A DNA stretch of 64,000 bases from JBCBSZ01 sp039185015 (lineage in GTDB: Bacteria > Actinomycetota > Acidimicrobiia > Acidimicrobiales > Poriferisodalaceae): assembly GCA_039185015.1 (NCBI GenBank), contig JBCDAU010000024.1, positions 1 to 64,000 on the forward strand, read 5' to 3'. The translations under genes and the position numbers were made by a program. Under the pieces are notes generated by a model. That model saw only the letters and a list, made by a program, of their open reading frames with translations, was not told the origin of the DNA and ran no database searches. Below, one piece after another: positions 27,237 through 34,398 of this stretch (positions within the stretch are counted from its first letter, which is position 1; each line of letters starts with the position of its first letter).

Positions 27237-27806
27237 ATGTCCCCGTCCCCGGCCCTGATCGACCACCTCGAACGCCACGCCGTCCGACGCGGTGACTTCG
27301 TGCTCAAGTCGGGTCTGCGCAGCAGCTGGTTCATCGATGGCAAGCAGACCGTGTGCCGCACCGACGGCCTGCTGCTCGTGGCCGATGCGCTGCTCGAGCT
27401 CCTGCCCGAGGACTGCGACGCCATCGGCGGACTCACGATGGGCGCCGACCCGGTGGCCTTCGGCACCGCCGGTGTCGCCGCGGCCCGCGGTCGAGCGCTG
27501 CGCGCCTTCAGCGTCCGCAAGGAGGCGAAGGACCATGGTGCCGGCGGCCGCATCGCCGGCGCGCTCGAGGACGGCGACCGCGTGGTCGTGGTCGAAGACG
27601 TCGTCTCGCGGGGGACCTCGCTGATCGAGGCGGCGGACGCAATCAGGGAGGTCGGCGCCGATCCGGTCCTGCTGGTGGCCGTGGTCGACCGCGGCGGCAC
27701 CGTCGAGCAGCTCGCTACGGACTCAGGGCTGAGGTTCGCGCCGCTCGTGACGGCGCCGGACCTGGGACTGCCCTACGAGGGGGGCCTCGGCTGGACCGGC
27801 AGCTGA
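27237..27806 (+). CDS. pyrE: Orotate phosphoribosyltransferase
   Basis: A 189-aa type I PRTase that makes orotidine monophosphate from orotate and PRPP. The PRPP-binding motif is RVVVVEDVVSRGTSL, and KSGLRSSWFIDGKQ is the substrate-binding N-terminal region. The ATG at 27237 follows GTGGGAGGCTGC. The gene is alone; the rest of the pyrimidine route is elsewhere. Confidence 0.95.
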   Translation: MSPSPALIDHLERHAVRRGDFVLKSGLRSSWFIDGKQTVCRTDGLLLVADALLELLPEDCDAIGGLTMGADPVAFGTAGVAAARGRALRAFSVRKEAKDHGAGGRIAGALEDGDRVVVVEDVVSRGTSLIEAADAIREVGADPVLLVAVVDRGGTVEQLATDSGLRFAPLVTAPDLGLPYEGGLGWTGS

Positions 27807-27824
27807 CGATCGTCGGGATCCGGT

Positions 27825-27848
27825 CCCGGAGGCGTGCCGCCTTCCGGG
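27825..27848. terminator. Bidirectional hairpin between pyrE and the tRNA genes
   Basis: CCCGGAGGCG-TGC-CGCCTTCCGGG forms a 10-bp stem with one bulged T and a 3-nt loop. It is 18 nt after pyrE (plus) and 9 nt past the tRNA-Phe 3' end (minus), so it can end transcripts from both sides. Confidence 0.55.
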
Positions 27849-27857
27849 CCCGGGACG

Positions 27858-27933
27858 TGGTGGTCGGGACCGGCGTCGATCCGGTGACCTTCCGCTTTTC
27901 AGGCGGACGCTCTGCCAACTGAGCTACCCGACC
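27858..27933 (-). tRNA. tRNA-Phe (GAA)
   Basis: A full cloverleaf can be folded: acceptor GGTCGGG/CCCGACC, D-arm GCTC/GAGC, anticodon stem TCCGC/GCGGA with loop CTGAAAA (anticodon GAA), T-stem ACCGG/CCGGT, discriminator A73, and an encoded CCA. The T-loop reads ATCGACG, with A instead of the nearly universal T at position 54. It is the second of two tRNA genes, one base after tRNA-Asp. Confidence 0.94.
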
Positions 27934-27934
27934 G

Positions 27935-28009
27935 CGGTCCCGACGGGATTTGAACCCGCGACCTCCGGCTTGACAGGCCGGCGAACACTCCAGACTGTTC
28001 TACGGGACC
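27935..28009 (-). tRNA. tRNA-Asp (GTC)
   Basis: Acceptor GGTCCCG/CGGGACC, D-arm GAAC/GTTC, anticodon stem CCGGC/GCCGG with loop CTGTCAA (anticodon GTC), T-stem GCGGG/CCCGT with loop TTCAAAT, discriminator G73. CCA is not encoded, because the next tRNA starts after a single base. The 5' end is 9 nt after the stop codon of the ACT-domain gene, so it is probably processed from a shared transcript. Confidence 0.96.
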
Positions 28010-28018
28010 AGCAGCGGA

Positions 28019-28708
28019 TCAGTGTGTCCGGTCGGAGGCCGATTCGCAACTCGCGAGGCGCGCCGCCGCGAGGCTGGCCATCAGTCGGAGCGCTTCGTGC
28101 TCGCGTCGGCGGAACCCGCGTCCCGTGCGGCCGAGGGTGAGGGCCTGCCGTCGACCGCCGTCCGCGCCGATCGGGACGCAGACGGCGTCGTCCTCGGTGG
28201 AACCCGAGCCCGTTCGTTCGCCGTCGGCGCCGGCGAGTGAGCCGACCGCGTAGGCGTGGACCCAACCGGCACCGGGGTGGTCGCCCCGTTCGGCCAGCAC
28301 GGTGCCGTCGTCGAGGTCGATCGTGACGGTCCAGTCGGCGCCATTGTCCCGGTGCGCGTGGGCCGTCAGCTCCTCGATCACCAGCTCGGCGGGGGCTTCG
28401 GCCAGGGAACAGGCGGTCTCGAGCGCCTGGAGCCGGGCGTCGGGGGGAGCGTCCTCGAGGTCGCGGACGTCCTCGACCCGGGCGCCGTCGACCTCGCCGA
28501 TCTCACGGACGAGCAGGTCGGTGGTGACGCCGGGCGGGAGCTGCACGAGCAGATCGTCGACGGCTTGGCCGCCCTCTCGGTCCACGATCTCGATGCCGAC
28601 GATCTCGGCGCCGACCGCACCGACCCGGCTCGCGATCGCTCCGAGCCCGCCGGGACGGTCGGGCAGCCACACCCGGACGGCGTGTCGACGGAGGACTCGA
28701 TCGGACAC
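28019..28708 (-). CDS. ACT-domain protein with GAF-like C-terminus
   Basis: A 229-aa protein. Residues about 10-75 form an ACT domain (VRVWLPDRPGGLGAIASRVGAVGAEIVGIEIVDR), a fold that usually binds an amino acid to control enzymes. The rest (100-225) has a beta-rich region (ADWTVTIDLDDGTVLAERG; DAVCVPIGADGGRRQALTLGR) and a final helix (REHEALRLMASLAAARLA), resembling a trimmed GAF domain. No catalytic domain is seen. Two tRNA genes (Asp, Phe) follow 9 nt downstream on the same strand. Confidence 0.8.
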   Translation of the reverse strand: MSDRVLRRHAVRVWLPDRPGGLGAIASRVGAVGAEIVGIEIVDREGGQAVDDLLVQLPPGVTTDLLVREIGEVDGARVEDVRDLEDAPPDARLQALETACSLAEAPAELVIEELTAHAHRDNGADWTVTIDLDDGTVLAERGDHPGAGWVHAYAVGSLAGADGERTGSGSTEDDAVCVPIGADGGRRQALTLGRTGRGFRRREHEALRLMASLAAARLASCESASDRTH

Positions 28709-28747
28709 GCCGTGACGCTACCGACGCCGTGTGTCGTCGAGATGAAC

Positions 28748-28862
28748 GGTGCTCATGCCCGGCGTGGGTCCCGGAGCCCACGCCTCCTCCCCGTGTCCTC
28801 GCCCTGGCGGGCTGCGGCCGGGGCCGTGCTCATGCCCGGCGTGGGTCCCGGAGCCCACGCCC
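28748..28862 (-). repeat. Dispersed intergenic repeat, copy C, with duplicated hairpin unit
   Basis: Contains two perfect 36-nt direct copies (28749-28784 and 28826-28861), 77 nt apart. Each holds, on the minus strand, a hairpin GGCGTGGG-CTCCGGGA-CCCACGCC. Between them lies CAGCCCGCCAGGGCGAGGACACGG, also found at copy B (33226-33310) and in part at copy A. It fills the gap between ppx and the ACT-domain gene, so no separate terminator for ppx is visible other than these hairpins. Confidence 0.7.
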
Positions 28863-28864
28863 GC

Positions 28865-30421
28865 TCAGGTCGCCGTGGCGGTGAGCTTGACCCGGCGGTC
28901 GACGCAGCGGGACAGGAGGCTGGTCCGCTGCCCGGCGGTGTAGAGATCGAGCTCGACGTCGCTGTCGGGCTCGTATCGGCAGCTGACGCGGAGTCGTTTG
29001 GCATCCCACTCGGCGCCGATCGACCGGATCGCCTGCTGGCGGGACCGGTCGAGCGAGACCGCCACCCGCAGGATCCCGGCCAGGACCCGCACCACGTGCT
29101 GGTCCGCCTCGCTCAGCTGCGCGAACGGCTCGTGGGTCTGCTTCGGGGCGCTCTTGCGGTGGTAGCGGGCGACGAGCGCGATCAGCTCGACCTCGTCGTC
29201 GGTGAAACCGGACAGTCGGTCGGAGTTCCGGATGACGTAGTACGAGTGGTGGTGGTGCCGGTCGTGGGAGACGACCAGGCCGACGTTGGCGAGCAGCGCT
29301 CCCGCTTCGAGCAGCTCGCGTTCCCGGCCGCCGAGACCGTGGAGGTCCGCCGTCGCGTCGAACAGGTCGATGGCGAGCGCTCCGACGTGACGAGCGTGCG
29401 CCGGGTCGTCGTCGCAGTCGACGAGGAGGTGTTCGACGCTGCGCCGCCGGAGGTCGGCGAGGTGGTCGAGGGTGCCACCTTCGGTCCGGAGGACCGTGTC
29501 GAGGAGGACGCCTTCCCGCAGCGCCGTGTCCGACACGGTCATCTCGTCGACCTCGAGCGCATCGAGCACGCCCTGGAGGACGACCGCTCCTCCGAGGATG
29601 ATGTCGGCCCGCTTCTCCTCGAGCCCGTCGAGCTCGGCCACCACCCCGGCCCGGGCTGCCGCCTCGAGGCGACCCACGGTCTCGGCGAGCCCAGCGCTCG
29701 TGAGGCGCTGGTTGCCCATCGTGCGGGGAAGGGCCTCCCCCGTGCGAGCCAGCTCGATCGCGGCGAGCGCCTCGATCGTGCCCGACGACCCGATCGCCAG
29801 GTCGAACTCCTCGTCACGAGCGGCGTTCAGGAACGGGGTCAGTGAGGCCCGCACGTGGCGGCGAGCCGCGTCCATCGCGCCGGGATGCAGGATCGTGCCC
29901 CCGAAGAACCTCGTGGTCATGCGGATGGCACCGAGCTTGAGGCTCCGGGCGACCCGGAGGTCGTCTCCGTCGGCGATGACGAGCTCGGTGCTGCCGCCCC
30001 CGATGTCGACCACGAGCATGCGCCGGTCGTAGGCGGGCACCGATTGCAGGACGCCGAGGTGGATCAGGCGGGCCTCCTCGGCGCCGGTGATCACCTCGAC
30101 GCGAACGCCCGCTTCCTCGGCCCGGTCGAGGAGCTCGTCCCGGTTGAGCGCCTCCCTCACGGCGCTCGTGGCGACGACGCGCAGCTCGGCGCGTTCCCCG
30201 GCCGCGATCGCCCGACAGCGAGCGAGCGCGGCGACGGCTCGGTCGATCGCTTCGGTCGACAGCTCCTTCATGTCGCCGGCGCCGGCGCCGAGTCGGACCA
30301 TCTCCTTGGAGCGGGTCAGGATCTCGAAGTGGACGTCGGTGTCGTGGCCGTGGACGCGGGCGACGACGACATGCACCGAGTTGGTGCCGACGTCGACGGC
30401 GGCGAGCGTCCGACTCTCCAT
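28865..30421 (-). CDS. ppx: Exopolyphosphatase / pppGpp phosphohydrolase family protein
   Basis: A 518-aa Ppx/GppA protein: N-terminal ASKHA ATPase-like halves with AAVDVGTNSVHVVVARV, ATSAVREALNRDE and MLVVDIGGGSTELVIADGD, then a C-terminal HD-type helical domain (about 320-480; HARHVGALAIDLFDATADLHGL). It hydrolyses terminal phosphate from inorganic polyphosphate, or pppGpp to ppGpp. The long form with the C-terminal domain resembles E. coli Ppx/GppA rather than the short Ppx1 of mycobacteria. Substrate choice cannot be settled from sequence. Confidence 0.93.
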   Translation of the reverse strand: MESRTLAAVDVGTNSVHVVVARVHGHDTDVHFEILTRSKEMVRLGAGAGDMKELSTEAIDRAVAALARCRAIAAGERAELRVVATSAVREALNRDELLDRAEEAGVRVEVITGAEEARLIHLGVLQSVPAYDRRMLVVDIGGGSTELVIADGDDLRVARSLKLGAIRMTTRFFGGTILHPGAMDAARRHVRASLTPFLNAARDEEFDLAIGSSGTIEALAAIELARTGEALPRTMGNQRLTSAGLAETVGRLEAAARAGVVAELDGLEEKRADIILGGAVVLQGVLDALEVDEMTVSDTALREGVLLDTVLRTEGGTLDHLADLRRRSVEHLLVDCDDDPAHARHVGALAIDLFDATADLHGLGGRERELLEAGALLANVGLVVSHDRHHHHSYYVIRNSDRLSGFTDDEVELIALVARYHRKSAPKQTHEPFAQLSEADQHVVRVLAGILRVAVSLDRSRQQAIRSIGAEWDAKRLRVSCRYEPDSDVELDLYTAGQRTSLLSRCVDRRVKLTATAT

Positions 30422-30469
30422 CGGACGTCATGGTGGCCGAGGTCCGCACCGCAGCAGCGGACCCGACGC

Positions 30470-32629
30470 CTATCCCTCTCGGATGGCGGGACTGCCGAGG
30501 CCGGCGATCGTGGTGGCCTCGATGCCCTGATCGTCGGCTGATGCTGCGGGCCCGGCCCCGCCGAGCGGCACGTTCCAGGTGTAGCCGGGCCGGAGCATCG
30601 CCGCGGTGTGCTCCGGTGCCTGCGGGTGCGCGAACAGCGCGCCGGTCGCCCGGGGGCACATGAGCTGGAGCACGAAGGCGAGGTGCGTGTGGTTGTCGAC
30701 CTCGGTCGCGACGACGTCGAGGCCGAGGTGCCTGCTCATCGACACGATGCCGACGAGCGCACGGGCGGCGCGGTTGTCCGAGCCGAGCCGGCGGGCGAAG
30801 TGCCCGTCGAGGAAGACGGAGTCGATCGGCAGGTCCTGCAGCACGTCGGGACCGATGCCGACGCCGCGGTAGCCGTCCAGACCGAACCGGTAGCCGTGCT
30901 CGGTGAGGCGGGCCATCACCTCGCCGAGCTCGACCGGTTGCTTGGCGACGGACGCCTCGCTGATCCGGAACCCGATCGGCCGATGGGTCAGACCGTGCTG
31001 CTCGGCGACCTCGATCGCCCGGCGGGCGAAGCGGGCCTGCATGAGCTGGCGTCGGGCGACCGGCAGCCAGATGGTGGTTCCCTGGTGCCCGGCCCGCCGC
31101 CAGCGGTCGTGGAGCTCGACGGCGCCCATCAGGACCCGATCCTCGATCCGCTCACCGAGCCCGACGTCCTCGGCCAGCATCAACCACTCGGAGGCGGGCA
31201 GCTGACCGCGCTCCGGGTGGGTCCACTGGAGGTCGCCGAGGAAGCCGTGCACCTCGCCGCTGCCGAGGCTCACCATCGGGGCGTAGAGGCAGCCGATCTC
31301 GTCGGACTCGAGCGCGTGGCCGAGTCGTTGCCTGAGGTCCTCGCGGTCGTCGGCCACCGAGCGCACGAGGTCGCTGTAGAGCTGGACCGCTCCCTTGCCG
31401 GATGCCTTGACGTGGTACATCGCGGCGTCGGCGTCGGCGAGCAGGTGGTTCGGGTCGTGCTCGGGGCTCGCCGCCATGGCGATGCCGACCGAGACACCGA
31501 TCGTCGCCTGGCCGGCCGAGAGCGCCCACGGGACGGCCACGGCATCGACGAGCTTGGCGCCGATGGCCACCGCCTCCTCCTCGCCCTTCACCCCGTCGAG
31601 GATGACGACGAACTCGTCGCCACCGACGCGGGCGACCACATCGGTCGCGCGGACGGTCTCGCCGAGGCGGGCGCTCACGGCGACGAGCAGCTCGTCGCCG
31701 GCGTCGTGGCCCAGCCGGTCGTTGACGGCCTTGAAGCCGTCGAGGTCGACGTAGCACACACCGACGCGGCCGGCCCCGCGCCGCATGCGGTCGAGCGAGC
31801 GGCCGAGCAGGTCCATCATCAGCGTGCGCGTCGGGAGGTCGGTCAGCGGGTCGTGGGTCGCCTGGTGGCGCAGCACCTCGGTGGCGTCGTGCTCGTCGGT
31901 GATGTCGCGCTGCGACACGACGACCCCACCGACATCGGCATCGTCGCGCTGGTCGACGAAGGTGGCCTGGATCTTCCGCCAGCCGCCCTCGAGCGAGCCG
32001 AGCCGGAGCTCGACGGTGCGGTCGGCCTCCTGGATGGCCGTCGCCGCGGACTCGGTGTCATCGGGGTGGACGCGCTCGAGGTAGTCGTCGCCCTCGTCGA
32101 GGCCGAGTGCCATCGTCGCCGCCGGGCTGGCCCAGACGACGACGTCCTCCTCGCCGATCACGACGAGCAGATCCTCGGAGTCCCGGAGGATCTTCGCCGT
32201 CACGGCGCGGGCCGAGTCGATCTCTCGTCGCGCCGCGGCGATCTCGCGGGCCTCGATCTCGTTGAGGAGCTCCTCCCGCACCGCGCCGACGAGCAGGTCC
32301 CATCGTCCGGCGGGCACGATCCGGCGGGCGCCGGCTCGGAGGAGCTGGGCGCCGGTGGCGACATCGTCGACGGTGGCGATCACGCGGACCGCCGGGGCGA
32401 CGTCCCGCAGCTCGCTGACGTGGACGAGCGCATCGGCGTCACGACCGTTGAGGACGACGGCGGGCCAGGCCCGTGCCGCGGTCTCGATGGCGATCTCGCC
32501 GGCGGTCATCGTCAGGGTGTCGACGTCGAGCCAGTCGGTCTCGTCGCCGTGGTCGCCCTGCCGGAGGGCTGCCAGGGAGATCGTGAAGGGTTCGCCGCGA
32601 GCGGTCGTCGCTTCGTGAGCCACGCTCAT
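30470..32629 (-). CDS. Pseudo-receiver-PAS-GGDEF protein with degenerate EAL domain
   Basis: A 719-aa cytoplasmic protein. Residues 25-125 resemble a receiver whose phospho-acceptor position is Asn (AVVLNGRD); 155-255 form a PAS domain; 265-425 a GGDEF domain with intact GGDEF and an RATD I-site five residues upstream. The EAL domain (430-690) has lost every catalytic motif: EAL reads GFLGDLQW, DDFG reads DGYRG, AEGVE reads ATEVD. It should be a product-inhibited diguanylate cyclase, with the EAL relic as a possible ligand or partner module. It lies 48 nt upstream of ppx on the same strand. Confidence 0.88.
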   Translation of the reverse strand: MSVAHEATTARGEPFTISLAALRQGDHGDETDWLDVDTLTMTAGEIAIETAARAWPAVVLNGRDADALVHVSELRDVAPAVRVIATVDDVATGAQLLRAGARRIVPAGRWDLLVGAVREELLNEIEAREIAAARREIDSARAVTAKILRDSEDLLVVIGEEDVVVWASPAATMALGLDEGDDYLERVHPDDTESAATAIQEADRTVELRLGSLEGGWRKIQATFVDQRDDADVGGVVVSQRDITDEHDATEVLRHQATHDPLTDLPTRTLMMDLLGRSLDRMRRGAGRVGVCYVDLDGFKAVNDRLGHDAGDELLVAVSARLGETVRATDVVARVGGDEFVVILDGVKGEEEAVAIGAKLVDAVAVPWALSAGQATIGVSVGIAMAASPEHDPNHLLADADAAMYHVKASGKGAVQLYSDLVRSVADDREDLRQRLGHALESDEIGCLYAPMVSLGSGEVHGFLGDLQWTHPERGQLPASEWLMLAEDVGLGERIEDRVLMGAVELHDRWRRAGHQGTTIWLPVARRQLMQARFARRAIEVAEQHGLTHRPIGFRISEASVAKQPVELGEVMARLTEHGYRFGLDGYRGVGIGPDVLQDLPIDSVFLDGHFARRLGSDNRAARALVGIVSMSRHLGLDVVATEVDNHTHLAFVLQLMCPRATGALFAHPQAPEHTAAMLRPGYTWNVPLGGAGPAASADDQGIEATTIAGLGSPAIREG

Positions 32630-32703
32630 CCATCGGCATCGTCAGCGGCTTGCTGAGCGGTCGTGGACGGGAAGTGTCGCCGTCGTCGGCAGTTTCGCCG
32701 GGG

Positions 32704-33153
32704 TCAGCGGCCGCCGGCCGGTCGGCCGGCCCTCGACGGGTCGACGATGCGCACGCCCTCGGCGCCGGCGTCGAGCTCGTCATCGGTGGGCGGCCGCATC
32801 AGCAGGTCGATCGCCAACCAGAGGGTCCGCGAGATCGGGAAGAACGCGGCGGGGAACACGATCGCGATGGCGAGCGTGACGCCGATGATCGGACCGACGG
32901 CCACGTCGGGGGCCGTGGCGAACACGCCGATGATCGTGGCGAAGAACAGCAGCGTGAAGGTGATCATCGTGTTGATGCCGAGCGAGCCGACCCACTGCCC
33001 GTCGATCCGCTCGAAGAGCAGGTTGCAGCGAGGGCAGCGATCCCGCATCCGGAAGTGAGCGCGGAAGAGCCCGCCGGCCCCGCAGGCGGGGCAACGGCGG
33101 GCCAGTCCACGACGGAGGGTCAGCAGGGGGACGAGCTTGAGCTCCCGTGCCAT
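32704..33153 (-). CDS. DUF983 family membrane protein with zinc-ribbon
   Basis: A 149-aa protein. The N-terminus carries a CPACGAGGLF...CPRC four-cysteine zinc ribbon (residues 21-45), followed by two membrane helices (about 58-105; NTMITFTLLFFATIIGVFA and IIGVTLAIAIVFPAAFF) and PISRTLWLAIDLLMRP, the DUF983 hallmark. I start at the ATG at 33153, matching family beginnings (RGLARRCPACG). Function unknown; DUF983 genes often accompany respiratory oxidase genes in other bacteria, but not here. Confidence 0.88.
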   Translation of the reverse strand: MARELKLVPLLTLRRGLARRCPACGAGGLFRAHFRMRDRCPRCNLLFERIDGQWVGSLGINTMITFTLLFFATIIGVFATAPDVAVGPIIGVTLAIAIVFPAAFFPISRTLWLAIDLLMRPPTDDELDAGAEGVRIVDPSRAGRPAGGR

Positions 33154-33225
33154 CCCATCAGTCTGCCGGATCTCGGGTCTCCCTCGGCGGGGTGGTCGAG
33201 TGCCACGACGACCCGGGCGCAGCAG

Positions 33226-33310
33226 GCGGCGAACACGGCCAGACCGCAGCCCGTCAGGGCGAGGACCTCGGGAGGAGGGTGGGGCTCCGGGGCCCCACCC
33301 CGGGGATGAG
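33226..33310 (+). repeat. Dispersed intergenic repeat, copy B
   Basis: Shares about 75 nt with copy C read on the opposite strand: CACGGCC, CCGCAGCCCG, CAGGGCGAGGAC, GGGAGGAGG, then a hairpin and GGGATGAGC. Its hairpin GGTGGGGC-TCCGGG-GCCCCACC differs in sequence from that of copy C yet stays perfectly paired. It ends exactly at the cheY stop codon and occupies the gap between cheY and the DUF983 gene. Confidence 0.65.
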
Positions 33311-33670
33311 CTACCCGAGGGCCTTGTTGACGGCCTCGATGACGCGCTCGCCCTGGAAGGGCTTGACGACGAAGTCACGGGCGCCGGAGGTGATGGCCTC
33401 GACCACGAGGGACTCCTGGCCCATGGCCGAGCACATCACGATGCAGCTCGCCGGGTCCTTGCCTCGGATCTGCTTCAGGGCCTCGATGCCGTCCATGTTC
33501 GGCATGGTGATGTCCATCGTGACCAGGTCGGGCTTGACCTCGTCGTACTTCTGGACGGCGTCTGCGCCATCGACGGCCTCGGCCGCGACCTCGTGCCCGC
33601 CCTGTGTGAGGATGTGCTTGAGGTTGTTGCGCATGAACGCTGCATCGTCCACGACCATGATCCGAGCCAT
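33311..33670 (-). CDS. cheY: CheY-like single-domain response regulator
   Basis: A 119-aa stand-alone receiver: MVVDDAAFMR (acidic pair at 7-8), phospho-acceptor Asp in LVTMDITMPNMDG (near 53), CSAMG (Ser/Thr position) and FVVKPFQ (Lys near 103). The closest pattern is CheY of CheC/CheD-type chemotaxis systems. cheC lies 98 nt upstream on the same strand, but no kinase, receptor or flagellar gene is in the window. It may signal to a motor, pili or c-di-GMP enzymes. Confidence 0.92.
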   Translation of the reverse strand: MARIMVVDDAAFMRNNLKHILTQGGHEVAAEAVDGADAVQKYDEVKPDLVTMDITMPNMDGIEALKQIRGKDPASCIVMCSAMGQESLVVEAITSGARDFVVKPFQGERVIEAVNKALG

Positions 33671-33768
33671 CGTCTCTCCTACCGTGCTCGTCCGGAATGG
33701 GTTTCCTCGTCGGCGTCGTCGCCGGCGACTTGAGTGGTGCCGGGGCCCCGGCGGGGCCGCCGTCTGCG

Positions 33769-34323
33769 TCAGAGGATCGCTCGAAGGAGACCGAGCGCCG
33801 TCGGAGTCGGCAGGTAGACCAACTCGGCGGCAGCCTCGATCCCGTCGATGCGGAGCTTCGTCACCAGCCCGGTGAAGGGTTGTTCCGACACGTTGCTCGC
33901 CACCAGCGCGGCGAGCGCCGCGGTGTCGACGTGGTGGACGGTCGGCGGGGTGACCTCGGCGAAGATGTCGGCGAGCTCACCGATGGCGATCAGGAAGCGA
34001 GCGCACAAGATGTTGCCGATCTCGGCGAAGGCCGAGTCGAGATCCGGGCCCGAGACGCCGAGGGTCGACTCGTAGACCTCGGTGGCGCCGTAGAGGAGCA
34101 GCAGCTGCCCGTCAATCTGGCCGGTGACGCCGACGAGCGTGGTGGCGATGTCGCCGTGCTCGGCGCCACGTGAGGCCGCGTAGTCCTCGGCAGAGATCGT
34201 GACCGTCTGCGGCAGGCCCATGTGGACCTGGGTCATGAGCAGCTCCGACATCGCCGTGGCTGCGTTGCCGCCACCGACGTTGGTCACCTCGGTGAGGATG
34301 TCGTGCTCGGCGCTCGTCGTCAT
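33769..34323 (-). CDS. cheC: CheC-family CheY-P phosphatase
   Basis: A 184-aa CheC/CheX/FliY fold protein. The two catalytic E...N motifs are present: ILTEVTNVGGGNAATAMSELL near the start and SAFAEIGNILCARFLIAIGEL near 100. CheC removes phosphate from CheY-P. The partner CheY is encoded directly downstream. The gap between them (33671-33768) contains the GC palindromes GTCGCCGGCGAC (33718-33729) and GCCGGGGCCCCGGC (33739-33752). Confidence 0.88.
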   Translation of the reverse strand: MTTSAEHDILTEVTNVGGGNAATAMSELLMTQVHMGLPQTVTISAEDYAASRGAEHGDIATTLVGVTGQIDGQLLLLYGATEVYESTLGVSGPDLDSAFAEIGNILCARFLIAIGELADIFAEVTPPTVHHVDTAALAALVASNVSEQPFTGLVTKLRIDGIEAAAELVYLPTPTALGLLRAIL

Positions 34324-34398
34324 GGCGTCCTCCGTCCGTCCCGGGTTCCATCGGGTCGGACGCAGATGACTTGAGGAGCGAATTCTCGCGGGGGTCGG

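Noticed and set aside
27807..27935. A third tRNA or small RNA gene between pyrE and the tRNA pair
   Set aside because: The region folds into one terminator-like hairpin only and no cloverleaf can be drawn.
28748..28862. Reading the duplicated 36-nt units as a CRISPR or as small coding genes
   Set aside because: Only two units, no array, and the short frames through them (PGVGPGAH-type peptides) come from the GC-rich palindrome itself.
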